From Streptomyces sclerotialus (GTDB lineage: Bacteria; Actinomycetota; Actinomycetes; Streptomycetales; Streptomycetaceae), in NCBI GenBank assembly GCA_000719105.1, contig JODX01000003.1:186001-250000 (forward strand): a DNA stretch of 64,000 nucleotides, written 5' to 3'. Positions 7,133 through 15,443 of this stretch are shown here, piece after piece (position 1 is the stretch's first letter; each line of letters begins with the position of its first letter). Under the pieces are notes generated by a model. It saw nothing but the letters and a program-made list of their open reading frames with translations, searched no databases and had not been told where the DNA came from. The translations under genes were made by a program, and so were the position numbers.

Positions 7133-8446
7133 TCAGCGGTCCGCGTTCGCCGCCTTCACCAGGGCCTCCTTGGTGACCGCGCCGGCATACGCCTTGCCGT
7201 CGTCCGTGATCAGCACATTGACCAGTCGGGTCGAGAAGACCGTGCCGGCCCCGAACTTGCCGCTGACCTCGTCACCGAAGGAGTTCAGGAGGCCGCCGAG
7301 GTCGCCGTCGCCGGACGGCGCCGCCGACAGGCCCTCGCCGCCGGTGTCGAACGCGGCGATGGAGCTCCAGCCCTCGCCGATGACCTTCAGACCCTCCAGG
7401 TCCCCCAGATCCTCCAGCCCCGCGGCGAGTTCCTCGTCGGACTCCGGCAGCTGCCCGGCGTCGCGCTCTTCGGCGGCCTGCGCCTCGAGGTCGTCCGCCT
7501 CGGTGACCTTCGCGCCCTCGGGCGGCGTGAAGTCGAAGGTGGCGGCGCTCGGTGCGGAGAAGTCGACCTTGGTGAAGCCCGCGTCGACGACGGCCGCACC
7601 GCCGCTCGCCGGGGTGAGCGTGAACTTCAGCGGCAGGCCCGTCTCCGCGTCGACGGCGACCGATATCGCGCCGACCGTGGAGCCGGCCTGCTTCGGCTCG
7701 ATCAGCAGCTTGTACGCGTCGCGCCCGGCGACCTGCATGGTCCCGTCCACGGTGACGGACGTCGTGTCGTCGACCGCCTTCAGCGCCTCCTCGGTCAGCT
7801 CCCCGGGCGTGGCCGGTACGTCCTCGGGCACGACTCCGGACTTCCCGTCCGCGCCGCCCTCTTCGCCGCGCTTCGCTCCGTCCTCCGCGCCGTCCTGCAT
7901 GTCGGCCTCGGCACCGGTCGCGTGGTACACCTCGTTCGATCCGCTGTCGTACGCCCACACGTCGTCGCCGTTGTGGATCAGGCTGTACTCGGAGGCCTCG
8001 TCGAGCAGCGACAGCTTCTGCTTGTCGGGCCCGTCGGCGGCGACGCGCAGCGTGTGCGTGCCGGAGGCGAGTTCGGGCAGCTTGGCGGAGGGGTCGGCGG
8101 CGGATCCCTCGTCGCCGTCGGCCCCGCCCCCGGCTCCCAGGCTGCCCTCCAGGCCGCTCAGGTCCGGGAGTCCGAGGTCGGTGCTGATCTTCACGGTGCC
8201 GGAGAGCTGCTGGACGTCCGAAGCGGCGATCTTCTCGATCAGTTCCTGCGCGGTGATCTTCGGCAGGTCGGGATCGCCGGAGCCGGCGAACGCCGGGACC
8301 AGGCCGATGGTCGCGGCCGCCACGCCCACCACCGTGACCGGGACGACGTACCGCGCGGCCTTGCGCCGCCCGCCGCGCCTGTTTCCGGTCCCGTCTGCCG
8401 TCGGGCTGCCTGCCGTCGCGTTGTCGTCGGATTTGAACGGTGCCAT
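7133..8446 (-). CDS. LolA/DUF2092-like exported protein
   Basis: A 437-residue protein from ATG 8446, chosen because GGAGGTAAGG lies just upstream; a longer frame to 8563 has no such site. Residues 1-33 are hydrophilic and basic (RRGGRRKAAR), then one hydrophobic segment (VVPVTVVGVAAATIGLVPAFA) acts as signal or anchor. The rest is an acidic, mainly beta-rich domain resembling LolA-type lipoprotein-sorting proteins found in Gram-positives, with a Gly/Asp-rich insertion near residues 95-120. It probably sits outside the membrane and binds lipid or lipoprotein. The same-strand ABC exporter downstream suggests they cooperate. Assignment rests on overall look and context. Confidence 0.75.
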   Translation of the reverse strand: MAPFKSDDNATAGSPTADGTGNRRGGRRKAARYVVPVTVVGVAAATIGLVPAFAGSGDPDLPKITAQELIEKIAASDVQQLSGTVKISTDLGLPDLSGLEGSLGAGGGADGDEGSAADPSAKLPELASGTHTLRVAADGPDKQKLSLLDEASEYSLIHNGDDVWAYDSGSNEVYHATGAEADMQDGAEDGAKRGEEGGADGKSGVVPEDVPATPGELTEEALKAVDDTTSVTVDGTMQVAGRDAYKLLIEPKQAGSTVGAISVAVDAETGLPLKFTLTPASGGAAVVDAGFTKVDFSAPSAATFDFTPPEGAKVTEADDLEAQAAEERDAGQLPESDEELAAGLEDLGDLEGLKVIGEGWSSIAAFDTGGEGLSAAPSGDGDLGGLLNSFGDEVSGKFGAGTVFSTRLVNVLITDDGKAYAGAVTKEALVKAANADR

Positions 8447-8684
8447 GTGTGCCTTACCTCCGTAGTAGGCGGCGGCCAGGTCCTCGCACTCCGTCGCATG
8501 GCAACGTGCCACGTCGCATCGCGTCCGTCGTGCCGCGTCGTACTCGCACTCGTCGTCGTCCACCCCGAGCCGCCATTCTCACCCGAATCGGTGAGGGGTG
8601 GTGCTTTCCATCCGACCAAATCGGCCAGCCGTGCGCGTCAGACCCCGGGATCACTTCGGCGTACTGCTGAGGGATGACACAGCA
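8447..8684. other. Intergenic stretch upstream of the LolA-like gene
   Basis: No gene is seen. It must hold the promoter of the LolA-like gene. The only clear structure is the inverted repeat CTCACC-CGAATC-GGTGAG at 8578-8595, about 130 bases upstream of the start; it could be an operator or a small hairpin. Confidence 0.5.
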
Positions 8685-8732
8685 ACGCGGCGCCCTCCCC
8701 GCCCCGTAGGGGTCGTGGGGAGGACGCCGCGT
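8685..8732 (-). terminator. Hairpin terminator after the polyprenyl synthase gene
   Basis: ACGCGGCGCCCTCCCC pairs with GGGGAGGACGCCGCGT with one internal mismatch, and a smaller CCCC/GGGG stem lies in the loop. It starts 31 bases past the polyprenyl synthase stop, in the right place to end that transcript. Confidence 0.8.
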
Positions 8733-8762
8733 CTTCCGTCCGCGTCCGCCGGCCGTGGCCGC

Positions 8763-9773
8763 TCAACCGGCGCGGTGCACCACCGCGTCACACAGCTCCA
8801 CGAGCGCGTTCTTGGCGTCGCACTCCGGCAGCGGCGCCAGCGTCGCCCGGGCCTCCTCCGCGTACCGCACGGTGTCCCGGCGGGCCTGCTCCAGCGCGGG
8901 GTGCACCCGCAGCCGAGAGAGCGCCTCGGCGTGCCGCTCGTCATCGCTCAGGTCGCCGTCCAGCAGTTCGCACAGCTCGATGTCCTCGGCCAGCCCCAGC
9001 CGCGCGGCCCGCTCCCGCAGCCGCAGCACCGGCATCGTGGGGACGCCCTCACGCAGATCGGTGCCCGGCGTCTTCCCCGACTCGTGCGAGTCGGAGGCGA
9101 TGTCCAGTACGTCGTCCGCGAGCTGGAACGCGATGCCCAGCCGCTCCCCGTACTGCGTCAGCACGTCCACGACCGTCTCGTCGGCGCCGGACATCATCGC
9201 CCCGAACCGTCCGGAGACGGCCACCAGCGATCCGGTCTTGCCGCCGAGGACGTCCAGGTAGTGCTCGATGGGGTCCCGCCCGTCGCGCGGCCCCGCGGTC
9301 TCCAGGATCTGCCCGGTCACCAGCCGTTCGAACGCCTCGGCCTGCACCCGCACCGCCTCGGGCCCCAGATCGGCCAGGACGTGCGAGGCACGGGCGAACA
9401 GGAAGTCCCCGGTCAGTACGGCGACGGAGTTGCCCCAGCGGGCGTTCGCGCTGGGCACGCCGCGGCGTACGTCCGCCTCGTCCATCACGTCGTCGTGGTA
9501 CAGCGTGGCCAGGTGGGTGAGCTCGACGACCACGGCCGACGGCACGACTCCCGGCGCATGCGGGTCCCCGAACTGGGCCGCGAGCATCACGAGCAGCGGC
9601 CGGAACCGCTTCCCGCCCGCCCGCAGCAGGTGCTGCGCGGCCTCCTGGATGAACGGGACCTCGCTCTTCGTGGCCTCGAGCAAACCTTCCTCGACGGCCG
9701 CCAATCCGGCCTGGACATCGGCTTCGACAGCCTGGTCCCGCACGCTCAGCCCGAACGGCTCGACGACGGTCAC
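8763..9773 (-). CDS. Long-chain polyprenyl diphosphate synthase
   Basis: A 336-residue trans-prenyltransferase. The first aspartate-rich motif is DDVMD (residues 94-98, in LYHDDVMDEADVRRG) and the second is in FQLADDVLDIASD near residue 220; GGKRFRPLL at 53-61 binds diphosphate. The residues just before the first motif are small (THLATLYH), as in long-chain (C35-C50) enzymes. It condenses isopentenyl diphosphate on an allylic primer to make the menaquinone side chain. The nearby nuo, menG and mqn genes support this role. Start ATG 9773 leaves the upstream 800 bases non-coding. Exact chain length cannot be read. Confidence 0.92.
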   Translation of the reverse strand: MTVVEPFGLSVRDQAVEADVQAGLAAVEEGLLEATKSEVPFIQEAAQHLLRAGGKRFRPLLVMLAAQFGDPHAPGVVPSAVVVELTHLATLYHDDVMDEADVRRGVPSANARWGNSVAVLTGDFLFARASHVLADLGPEAVRVQAEAFERLVTGQILETAGPRDGRDPIEHYLDVLGGKTGSLVAVSGRFGAMMSGADETVVDVLTQYGERLGIAFQLADDVLDIASDSHESGKTPGTDLREGVPTMPVLRLRERAARLGLAEDIELCELLDGDLSDDERHAEALSRLRVHPALEQARRDTVRYAEEARATLAPLPECDAKNALVELCDAVVHRAG

Positions 9774-10589
9774 GAGGGGTCTCCTGTCTGCTGACGTCTG
9801 CTGACGGTCACACGGTCGGTCTCAGGGTCGATGACGTCGATGACATAGTTTGTCGATCTGTCGCTGCCATCACCCGAGTCAGCGTATCCGGTCACCTTTC
9901 GATCACCACGAGCGCCCACCGGTCCACCCCGGGCGGTATCCGACCAGGCCCGTCATGTTCCTGATCAGCTGATACGAACGGATATTCCCCCCGGGGCCAC
10001 CACATGGACACATGGTCACGCCTTCCGCGGCATCCGGTGGCCGACCATTACGACAACGGACCGGGCGGCTCGCGGGGTTCCGCGGGCGATCCGGTAATTG
10101 AGAGGCCGTCACCCCCCCTTCCGTCGAATACCGCCCATGCCCGCACTTGCACCTCCGGCCGGCCCACAGCCGATCTCCATCCGGCCTCTGTCCGGAATTC
10201 GCCGCCCAATGCGGCACACCAAGCCGCATTCATGATCCGTATTTCATGATCCGAATTCACGGAACACCCCCGCGGACGATCAGGGAATGCCCATGTGATC
10301 CGATGAGCGAGACCGACGACCGCCCGGCGACCGTCGACCGAAATGCCCATCTTTGATGCGTGAAGGACCATTCGCCGCCACCCCATCAGTCGATCTTGGG
10401 TGAATTGAGTCACACAGAAGCCCGTTCCGGCCACTGCCCCACCACCTCCATTTCCGTTTTGCAGAACGCAAGTTGAGGCGAGAGGGGCGGTAATCCGGCG
10501 TGCCATTTCACCGGAATGACCTTGCCGAACGGATGTGCACCACACATTCGACCTTGTTCCTGGCCTGTGCTTTCGCATACGTTCACGTC
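9774..10589. other. Long non-coding region with a structured element at 10194-10258
   Basis: About 800 bases without a convincing gene: short frames on both strands lack typical codon bias, and the composition is visibly more AT-rich than flanking genes. It contains the promoter of the polyprenyl synthase on the minus strand and that of the riboswitch transcript at the right end. Near the middle, AATGCGGC/GCCGCATT form an 8-bp hairpin (10208-10230) nested inside GAATTCG/CGAATTC (10194-10200 and 10252-10258). An 11-bp direct repeat TTCATGATCCG occurs at 10229 and 10243. A small RNA is possible. Confidence 0.5.
10554..10581 (+). promoter_or_regulatory. Candidate promoter of the riboswitch transcript
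   Basis: TTGTTC (10554-10559) and CATACG (10576-10581) are separated by 16 bases and end about 9 bases before the conserved riboswitch core. The match to the vegetative consensus is moderate. Confidence 0.35.
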
Positions 10590-10812
10590 CTGCCGGGCGG
10601 AACGCCGAATCCTGCCGCCGTCCGGAATCCCACCGACCGACTCACTCACGTACGGCAGGAGCGGGGGACCCAGGTAAGCCGCCGGCCCGCATTCCGGACC
10701 GGCTCGGGGTGAAGCCGCGCACGGCACTCGCCACTCGTCGCGCAGTGCCGCATGCGGCCGGGCACCTTTCCGCCCGAACCCGACAGCTCACCTCGCAGGC
10801 GCCGGAGAGGAA
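10590..10812 (+). ncRNA. ydaO/yuaA-type c-di-AMP riboswitch
   Basis: The conserved blocks of the ydaO class appear in order: GCCGAATCCTGCCGCCG near 10603; ACGGCAGGAGCGGGGGACCC near 10651, then CAGG; CTCGGGGTGAAGCC near 10703; and CCGAACCCGACAGCTCACCT near 10774, then CGCAGGCGCC. The last block runs straight into the ribosome site (GGAGAGG) of the wall hydrolase whose ATG is at 10820. In actinomycetes this class controls cell-wall hydrolases and turns expression off when c-di-AMP is high. The closeness of the 3' end to the start suggests control of translation or of a terminator overlapping the leader. Boundaries are approximate. Confidence 0.92.
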
Positions 10813-10819
10813 ACGCGTC

Positions 10820-11626
10820 ATGCCCGCACGAGGCAAGCACCGCCGCCCCAGATTCAATCCGCTCACCCGAGGTGTCGTCGCCGCCGGAACCGGCACGGCC
10901 GCCCTCGCCCTTCCGATCCTGGCCGCGACGAGCGCGAGCGCCGCGCAGCCCGCCCAGGTCGCCCAAGCCGCTCAGGCCACCCAGGCCACTCAGGCCGCCG
11001 GTAAGACCACGTCCCAGGCCGAGGCCGTGACGTACGCCGTGGTCGCGGGGGACACGCTCTCCGGGATCGCGGACGCGCACGACATCAGCGGCGGCTGGCA
11101 GCAGCTCTACGAGGACAACCGCCAGACCATCGGTGACGACCCCGGACTGATCCGTCCGGGCCTGGAGCTCACCGTCGAGGCCGCCGACCCGGCCACCTCG
11201 GCCACCGGCACCGGCACCGGCACCGGCACCGGCACCGGCAGCACCAACACCGCCACCGCCACCGCCACGACCACCTCCGCCACGACCACCTCCGCCACCA
11301 CCTACGCCGACAACCTCGACGGCTGGATCCGCGAGGCGCTGGACGTCATGGCGCAGAACGGGATCCCGGGAACGTACGACGGCATCCACCGCAACATCAT
11401 GCGCGAGTCGTCCGGCAACCCCCAGGCCATCAACAACTGGGACTCCAACGCCGCGGCGGGCATCCCCTCGAAGGGCCTGCTCCAGGTCATCGACCCGACG
11501 TTCGCCGCGTACCACGTGTCCGGCACGGTGTACGACCCCTACGACCCGGTGGCGAACATCGTGGCGGCCTGCAACTACGCCGCCGACCGCTACGGCTCGA
11601 TCGACAACGTCTTCGGCGCCTACTGA
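10820..11626 (+). CDS. Secreted LysM and transglycosylase (SLT) cell-wall hydrolase
   Basis: A 268-residue secreted protein. Residues 1-45 form a signal peptide (basic start, then ALALPILAATSASAA). A LysM domain follows near 73-120 (YAVVAGDTLSGIADAH to IRPGLELTV), then a low-complexity linker of Gly-Thr pairs encoded by an ACCGGC repeat at about 11204-11240. The C-terminal 90 residues are a lytic transglycosylase SLT-like domain; Glu196 in MRESSGNPQAIN is the likely catalytic acid. It would cleave peptidoglycan during growth or spore germination. ATG 10820 is fixed by GGAGAGG and the riboswitch end. It is similar in architecture to Swl hydrolases of S. coelicolor, as remembered. Its stop overlaps the convergent HAD gene by 7 bases. 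Confidence 0.92.
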   Translation: MPARGKHRRPRFNPLTRGVVAAGTGTAALALPILAATSASAAQPAQVAQAAQATQATQAAGKTTSQAEAVTYAVVAGDTLSGIADAHDISGGWQQLYEDNRQTIGDDPGLIRPGLELTVEAADPATSATGTGTGTGTGTGSTNTATATATTTSATTTSATTYADNLDGWIREALDVMAQNGIPGTYDGIHRNIMRESSGNPQAINNWDSNAAAGIPSKGLLQVIDPTFAAYHVSGTVYDPYDPVANIVAACNYAADRYGSIDNVFGAY

Positions 11627-12453
11627 CGGGCCTGCTGAAGCGTGCCCTGAGGGAACAGCCGCTCCAGCACCACGGCGATCCCGTCCTCCTCGTTCGACAG
11701 GGTCACCTCGTCGGCCACGGCCCTCAGCTCGGCGTGGGCGTTGGCCATGGCCACTCCGCGCGCGGCCCAGGCGAACATGGGTATGTCGTTCGGCATGTCA
11801 CCGAAGGCGAGGGTCCGCGCCGGGGTCACCCCGAGCAGCCGGGCGGCCCTGTCGAGGCCCGTCGCCTTCGTGACGCCGTATGGCTGAAGTTCGACGGTGC
11901 CGGGCCCCGACATGGTGACCGTCGCCAGGGAACCGACCGCTTCGCGGGCCGCGGCCGCCAGCTCGTCGTCGGAGAGTTCGGGGTGGCGGAGCAGCACCTT
12001 GCTGATGGGTTCGCGCCACAGCTCGTCGCGATGCCGCACCCGTACCGAGGGAAGGTTCGGGTGCGGCATCCGGTAACCCGGCTCGATGAGGGTGAGCCCC
12101 TCCACGCCGTCCTGGTCGACGGCCGCGTACACCTCCCCGACCTCGGCCTCGATCTTGCCGAGCGCGTTCTCCGCGAGTTCCCTGTCCAGGGTGACGGACC
12201 AGAGCAGCCGGTCCGCGCCCGCGTCGTACACCTGCGCGCCCTGCCCGCACACCGCAAGCCCTCTGCCGCCGAGTATGCGCAGCAGAGGGCGTACGCGGGG
12301 CGCGGGCCGGCCGGTCACGACCAGGTGCCGTGCGCCGGAGGCCACGGCTCTGGCCAGGGCGGAGCGTGTCCTGGCCGAGACTGTGTCGTCGCCGCGTAGC
12401 AGCGTTCCGTCCAGGTCGGTGGCGATGAGGGCGTATGCGGTGCGCGGCGTCAT
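11620..12453 (-). CDS. HAD-superfamily Cof-type phosphatase
   Basis: A 277-residue hydrolase from ATG 12453. Motif I DLDGTLLRGDD lies near residues 12-22, motif II VVTGRP near 47, and motif IV FGDMPNDIPMF near 215, matching the Cof/IIB subfamily that dephosphorylates sugar phosphates, flavin or pyridoxal phosphates. The start follows TATTCT-CTGATC-ATG, an arrangement compatible with a leaderless message; an ATG at 12483 is the alternative and no Shine-Dalgarno decides. It lies downstream of the FAD oxidoreductase on the same strand, 133 bases away. Substrate unknown. Confidence 0.85.
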   Translation of the reverse strand: MTPRTAYALIATDLDGTLLRGDDTVSARTRSALARAVASGARHLVVTGRPAPRVRPLLRILGGRGLAVCGQGAQVYDAGADRLLWSVTLDRELAENALGKIEAEVGEVYAAVDQDGVEGLTLIEPGYRMPHPNLPSVRVRHRDELWREPISKVLLRHPELSDDELAAAAREAVGSLATVTMSGPGTVELQPYGVTKATGLDRAARLLGVTPARTLAFGDMPNDIPMFAWAARGVAMANAHAELRAVADEVTLSNEEDGIAVVLERLFPQGTLQQARQ

Positions 12454-12586
12454 GATCAGAGAATACGGACCGGTAGCACTCATCCGTCCGGCGTGAACCA
12501 GACTACGTCCGTCCCTCCCGATCCCCGTCAACAAGCCGACCTGAGCAGGGCAGTTGAGGGCGACGGGCGACGCGGGCCCCCACCGC

Positions 12587-13792
12587 TCACCCGTGCGCCG
12601 CCGCCAGGTGCCCCACCAGCCGCGGCGAGGCGAACTCCGTACCGCACACGAAGCGCATCACCGGCCCGTACGAGGCCGCCGCGGGCAGCCCGGTGAAGTA
12701 CAGCCCGGGCACGGACGACCGGTAGCCGGCCCCGAGCCTCGGCGTCCCCCGGCTCACCGCCAGCTCCGTGCGCAGCTCATGGCCGAGGAAGCCCATCGCC
12801 GCGAGGTTCACCCGGTAGCCCGTGGCCGCGATCACGTGGTCGGCCGCCAGTTCCTCCGTACGACCCTGGAGGGTGCGCACCACCAGCGCGGTCCGCCCGT
12901 CGATGGCGCCCGCGCGCACGATCCGCTCCACCTCCCGCACCCGCACCGCGCCCTCGAAGCGCTCGCGCAGCCACCATGCGCCCAGCGGCCCGAGCACTCG
13001 GCGGACGAGGTAGTGACGGGTCCCGGCGGGCAACAGCCGGTAGGGGTGCGGGTAGTAGCTGAGCGCCCACAGGGACCAGGCCCGGCCGAACGGCGACTCC
13101 GGCCGGAACCGGGGCTGCCGCCACGGCGGATCGCCGAAGGCCACCTTGCCGCGCCCGCGCGCGACCACCCGTACCCGCGCCCCGGCCTCCGCGGCCAGCA
13201 CCGCCGTCTCCAGCGCGGACTGCCCGGCGCCTACGACGAGCAGTTCCTTGCCGGCGAACCGGGTCAGGTCGTGGTGCTGGGAACTGTGCGAGAGGGCCGC
13301 GGTGGGCGTGGGCCCGTCGGGAACGGCGCCCGCGAGCTCGGGCGGGACATGGGCGAGACCGGAGAGCCCGGTCGCCACCACGACGGCCCGCGCGGTGAAC
13401 GACTCCCCCGAGTCCAGCTTCAGTTCGAAGCCCTTGCCGTTCGCGCGCCGGTCCACGGACACGACCCGCACCCTTTCCAGGTCGGGCACCAGCCGTTCCT
13501 GGAACCATGTCCCGTAGTCGATGAACGTCTCCACGGGAATGATGTCGTCGTCCGCGACCAGCGGCGGTATGCCCGCCGCGGCGCAGTAGTCGACGAGGGT
13601 GTGCCCGCCCTGCGGTGCGTCGATGTTCGAGGCGGCGGGCGTGGATTTGAGGGCCATGCCGGCGGGCATGTTGTCCCGCCAGCTCACCATGGGTTCGCCG
13701 AAGACGCGTGCCGGGATGCCGCGTCCGCGTAGATGGGCGGCGGTGGACAGTCCGAACGGTCCGGCGCCGATCACTGCAACCGGTTGAATCAC
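12587..13792 (-). CDS. FAD/NAD(P)-binding oxidoreductase (flavin monooxygenase-like)
   Basis: A 401-residue flavoprotein with two dinucleotide folds: VIGAGPFGLSTAAHL (from residue 6) for FAD and LVVGAGQSALETAVLAAEAG near 185 for NAD(P)H, plus the ATGYR motif near 325. This is the layout of class B flavin monooxygenases and lysine N-hydroxylase relatives. GTG 13792 is chosen because GGGGAGGGACTTC stands directly before it. It follows the ATP-grasp gene on the same strand with 150 bases between them that include a small His/Gln-rich frame. The neighbours suggest a shared modification pathway; the substrate is unknown. Confidence 0.85.
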   Translation of the reverse strand: MIQPVAVIGAGPFGLSTAAHLRGRGIPARVFGEPMVSWRDNMPAGMALKSTPAASNIDAPQGGHTLVDYCAAAGIPPLVADDDIIPVETFIDYGTWFQERLVPDLERVRVVSVDRRANGKGFELKLDSGESFTARAVVVATGLSGLAHVPPELAGAVPDGPTPTAALSHSSQHHDLTRFAGKELLVVGAGQSALETAVLAAEAGARVRVVARGRGKVAFGDPPWRQPRFRPESPFGRAWSLWALSYYPHPYRLLPAGTRHYLVRRVLGPLGAWWLRERFEGAVRVREVERIVRAGAIDGRTALVVRTLQGRTEELAADHVIAATGYRVNLAAMGFLGHELRTELAVSRGTPRLGAGYRSSVPGLYFTGLPAAASYGPVMRFVCGTEFASPRLVGHLAAAHG

Positions 13793-13824
13793 GAAGTCCC
13801 TCCCCGGAACGCTACGCGATGTGC

Positions 13825-13923
13825 CTACTTCGTGGTCGTGCTGCGTGCTGCGTGCTGGTGCTGACACTGATGCTGATGCTGATGCTGGTTCTGGTGGTGG
13901 TACTGATGTTGCTGGTGCTGCAT
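13825..13923 (-). CDS. Possible 32-residue His/Gln-rich peptide
   Basis: ATG 13923 opens a frame of 32 codons with 9 His, 11 Gln and one Cys (Cys20), largely as alternating His-Gln pairs, ending with AARSTTTK and TAG. GTGGGGGC stands 8 bases before the ATG, an acceptable ribosome site. The frame begins 19 bases after the ATP-grasp stop and ends 32 bases before the FAD oxidoreductase start, so all three would be on one transcript. The DNA is a CAN-CAG low-complexity tract, so it may be chance repeat sequence. If real, a metal-binding or enzyme-modified peptide is conceivable. Confidence 0.3.
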   Translation of the reverse strand: MQHQQHQYHHQNQHQHQHQCQHQHAARSTTTK

Positions 13924-13942
13924 GCGGAGCGCCCCCACGCGC

Positions 13943-15214
13943 CTACTTCCGCGCCTGCTTCGCGGCCGAGTCCCGGCGCCTGGCGCGCCACATCTGGTAC
14001 AGATGCTTCACGCCCGGCCGTACGAAGCGCGCGAACATCGTGAAGAACGGCCACAGGTCGTCCCGCGCGAACCAGGCCGGCTCCGTACCTCTCGCGCGGG
14101 CCGGCGCGTGCGGTGTCGTATAGCCGCTGCGCCGGTAGGCGAGCAGCGCCGGCAGGTCGATGTTCTCCACGACGTACCGGCGGCCGGTGAGCTGTTCTCC
14201 CTCCGGTACCGGCCGTCCGGTGAGGTCGAGGTGCATGGCGCGCACGACGTCGACTCCCGCCTCGCTCTCGAACATCCGGAACTGCGCGCCCATCCGCGGA
14301 TTGAAGTCGAGGAGTTTGTACCGCCCGTCCCTGCGGTCGAACCGCAGATCCAGGTCGACGATCCCGCTGAAACCGATCTCCTTGATGAACCGCGCCGCGA
14401 GATCCGCGAGTTCCGGATTGTCGACGATGTACGCGTTGGCCGTCATCCCCGCGTGCGGCGGCCACGACCGCACCTTCACCCCGGTGAACACGGCCAGCGG
14501 CACCGACTCCGCGTCGAAGTACGCGTGCACGATCCAGTCCTCGGCGTCCTCCCGCGGCAGATACTCCTGGAGGATCACACCGGGGTGCTCCCCCCATTCT
14601 CTCGCCATCCGGAGCAGCCCCTCCCGGCAGGCGATCCGGGTGGTGCCGTTCACGGCGGGACGCGCGCGCCGTACGAAAGCCTCCCGGTTCTTGGCCACCA
14701 CCGGGAAGCGTGCGCTCGCGGCGAACCGCTCGACGTCCTCGTACGTGCCCGGGAAGAACGTCGCGGGGCTGGCGATCCCGTGTTTCACGCACAGTTCGTG
14801 CAGCCCCTGTTTGCTGGCGAGACGGCGCGGTAGACCGGGCTCCACCCGCGGGAAGAGGAACTGCCCCTCCAGTGCGGCCTGGTGCTCGGCGATGAGTACG
14901 GCGGCCTCCTCGTCGGTCGGGACGAGCACCGTCGGCCGCCCGATTCTCCGTCCGATCCGCAGCAGCCCCGCCACCAGCCGCTCCGGCTCCTCCGTTCCGG
15001 TGGTCGGCCAGACGAAGGCCCGCTCCAGGTAGCGGGAGACGGCTGCGGGTGTGCAACGGTCCTCGGTGATGGCGTACATCGGCACGCCGAGCCGTCCGAG
15101 GCTGCGGATCGCGCCCACTCCGCCGTGGTGCAGCGGATAGTTCCCGAACTTCACGATCAGACCGGGTACGCCCCGGTCGACTTCGAACGGCACACTCGAG
15201 CCACCCCCACGCAC
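13943..15214 (-). CDS. ATP-grasp domain protein (carboxylate-amine ligase-like)
   Basis: A 423-residue protein with an N-terminal preATP-grasp fold (GLIVKFGNYPLHHGGVGAIR) and an ATP-grasp domain. FPVVAKNRE near 170 would hold the ATP-binding lysine, VILQEYLP lies near 215, and the metal-binding stretch GIVDLDLRFDRRDGRYKLLDFNPRMG near 285-310 carries acidic and Asn ligands. Such enzymes join a carboxylate to an amine or thiol via an acyl-phosphate. GTG 15214 has AGGGGGGACCC before it; GTG 15193 is an alternative. It heads a minus-strand group with the His/Gln peptide frame and the FAD oxidoreductase. The substrate is unknown. Confidence 0.85.
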   Translation of the reverse strand: MRGGGSSVPFEVDRGVPGLIVKFGNYPLHHGGVGAIRSLGRLGVPMYAITEDRCTPAAVSRYLERAFVWPTTGTEEPERLVAGLLRIGRRIGRPTVLVPTDEEAAVLIAEHQAALEGQFLFPRVEPGLPRRLASKQGLHELCVKHGIASPATFFPGTYEDVERFAASARFPVVAKNREAFVRRARPAVNGTTRIACREGLLRMAREWGEHPGVILQEYLPREDAEDWIVHAYFDAESVPLAVFTGVKVRSWPPHAGMTANAYIVDNPELADLAARFIKEIGFSGIVDLDLRFDRRDGRYKLLDFNPRMGAQFRMFESEAGVDVVRAMHLDLTGRPVPEGEQLTGRRYVVENIDLPALLAYRRSGYTTPHAPARARGTEPAWFARDDLWPFFTMFARFVRPGVKHLYQMWRARRRDSAAKQARK

Positions 15215-15443
15215 GGGTCCCCCCTACATGTCCCCCCTGACGGACCCGGACCCGCCCCATCCGTGCCCCCAAAGGAAGCTAAGCCGGAATTTCCGGTTCC
15301 GACCAAGCCGTATCAGGACATTGCGAACTCTTTAGACAATGCCCCATCTCTTGCCGGCCTCTGCCCGGGCACCCTGCCCCGCCGTAACGTGTGCCGCGAC
15401 AACCACGGCCACACGGACCGCACGGAAAGCGAGGCACCACCCG

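Noticed and set aside
10004..10578. Short open frames on both strands in the long spacer before the riboswitch
   Set aside because: They lack ribosome sites, GC-rich third positions and homologous-looking motifs.
13708..14043. Plus-strand frame giving a hydrophobic Leu/Met/Val run
   Set aside because: It is the complement of the CAN-CAG tract and has no ribosome site; the minus-strand His/Gln frame is better placed.
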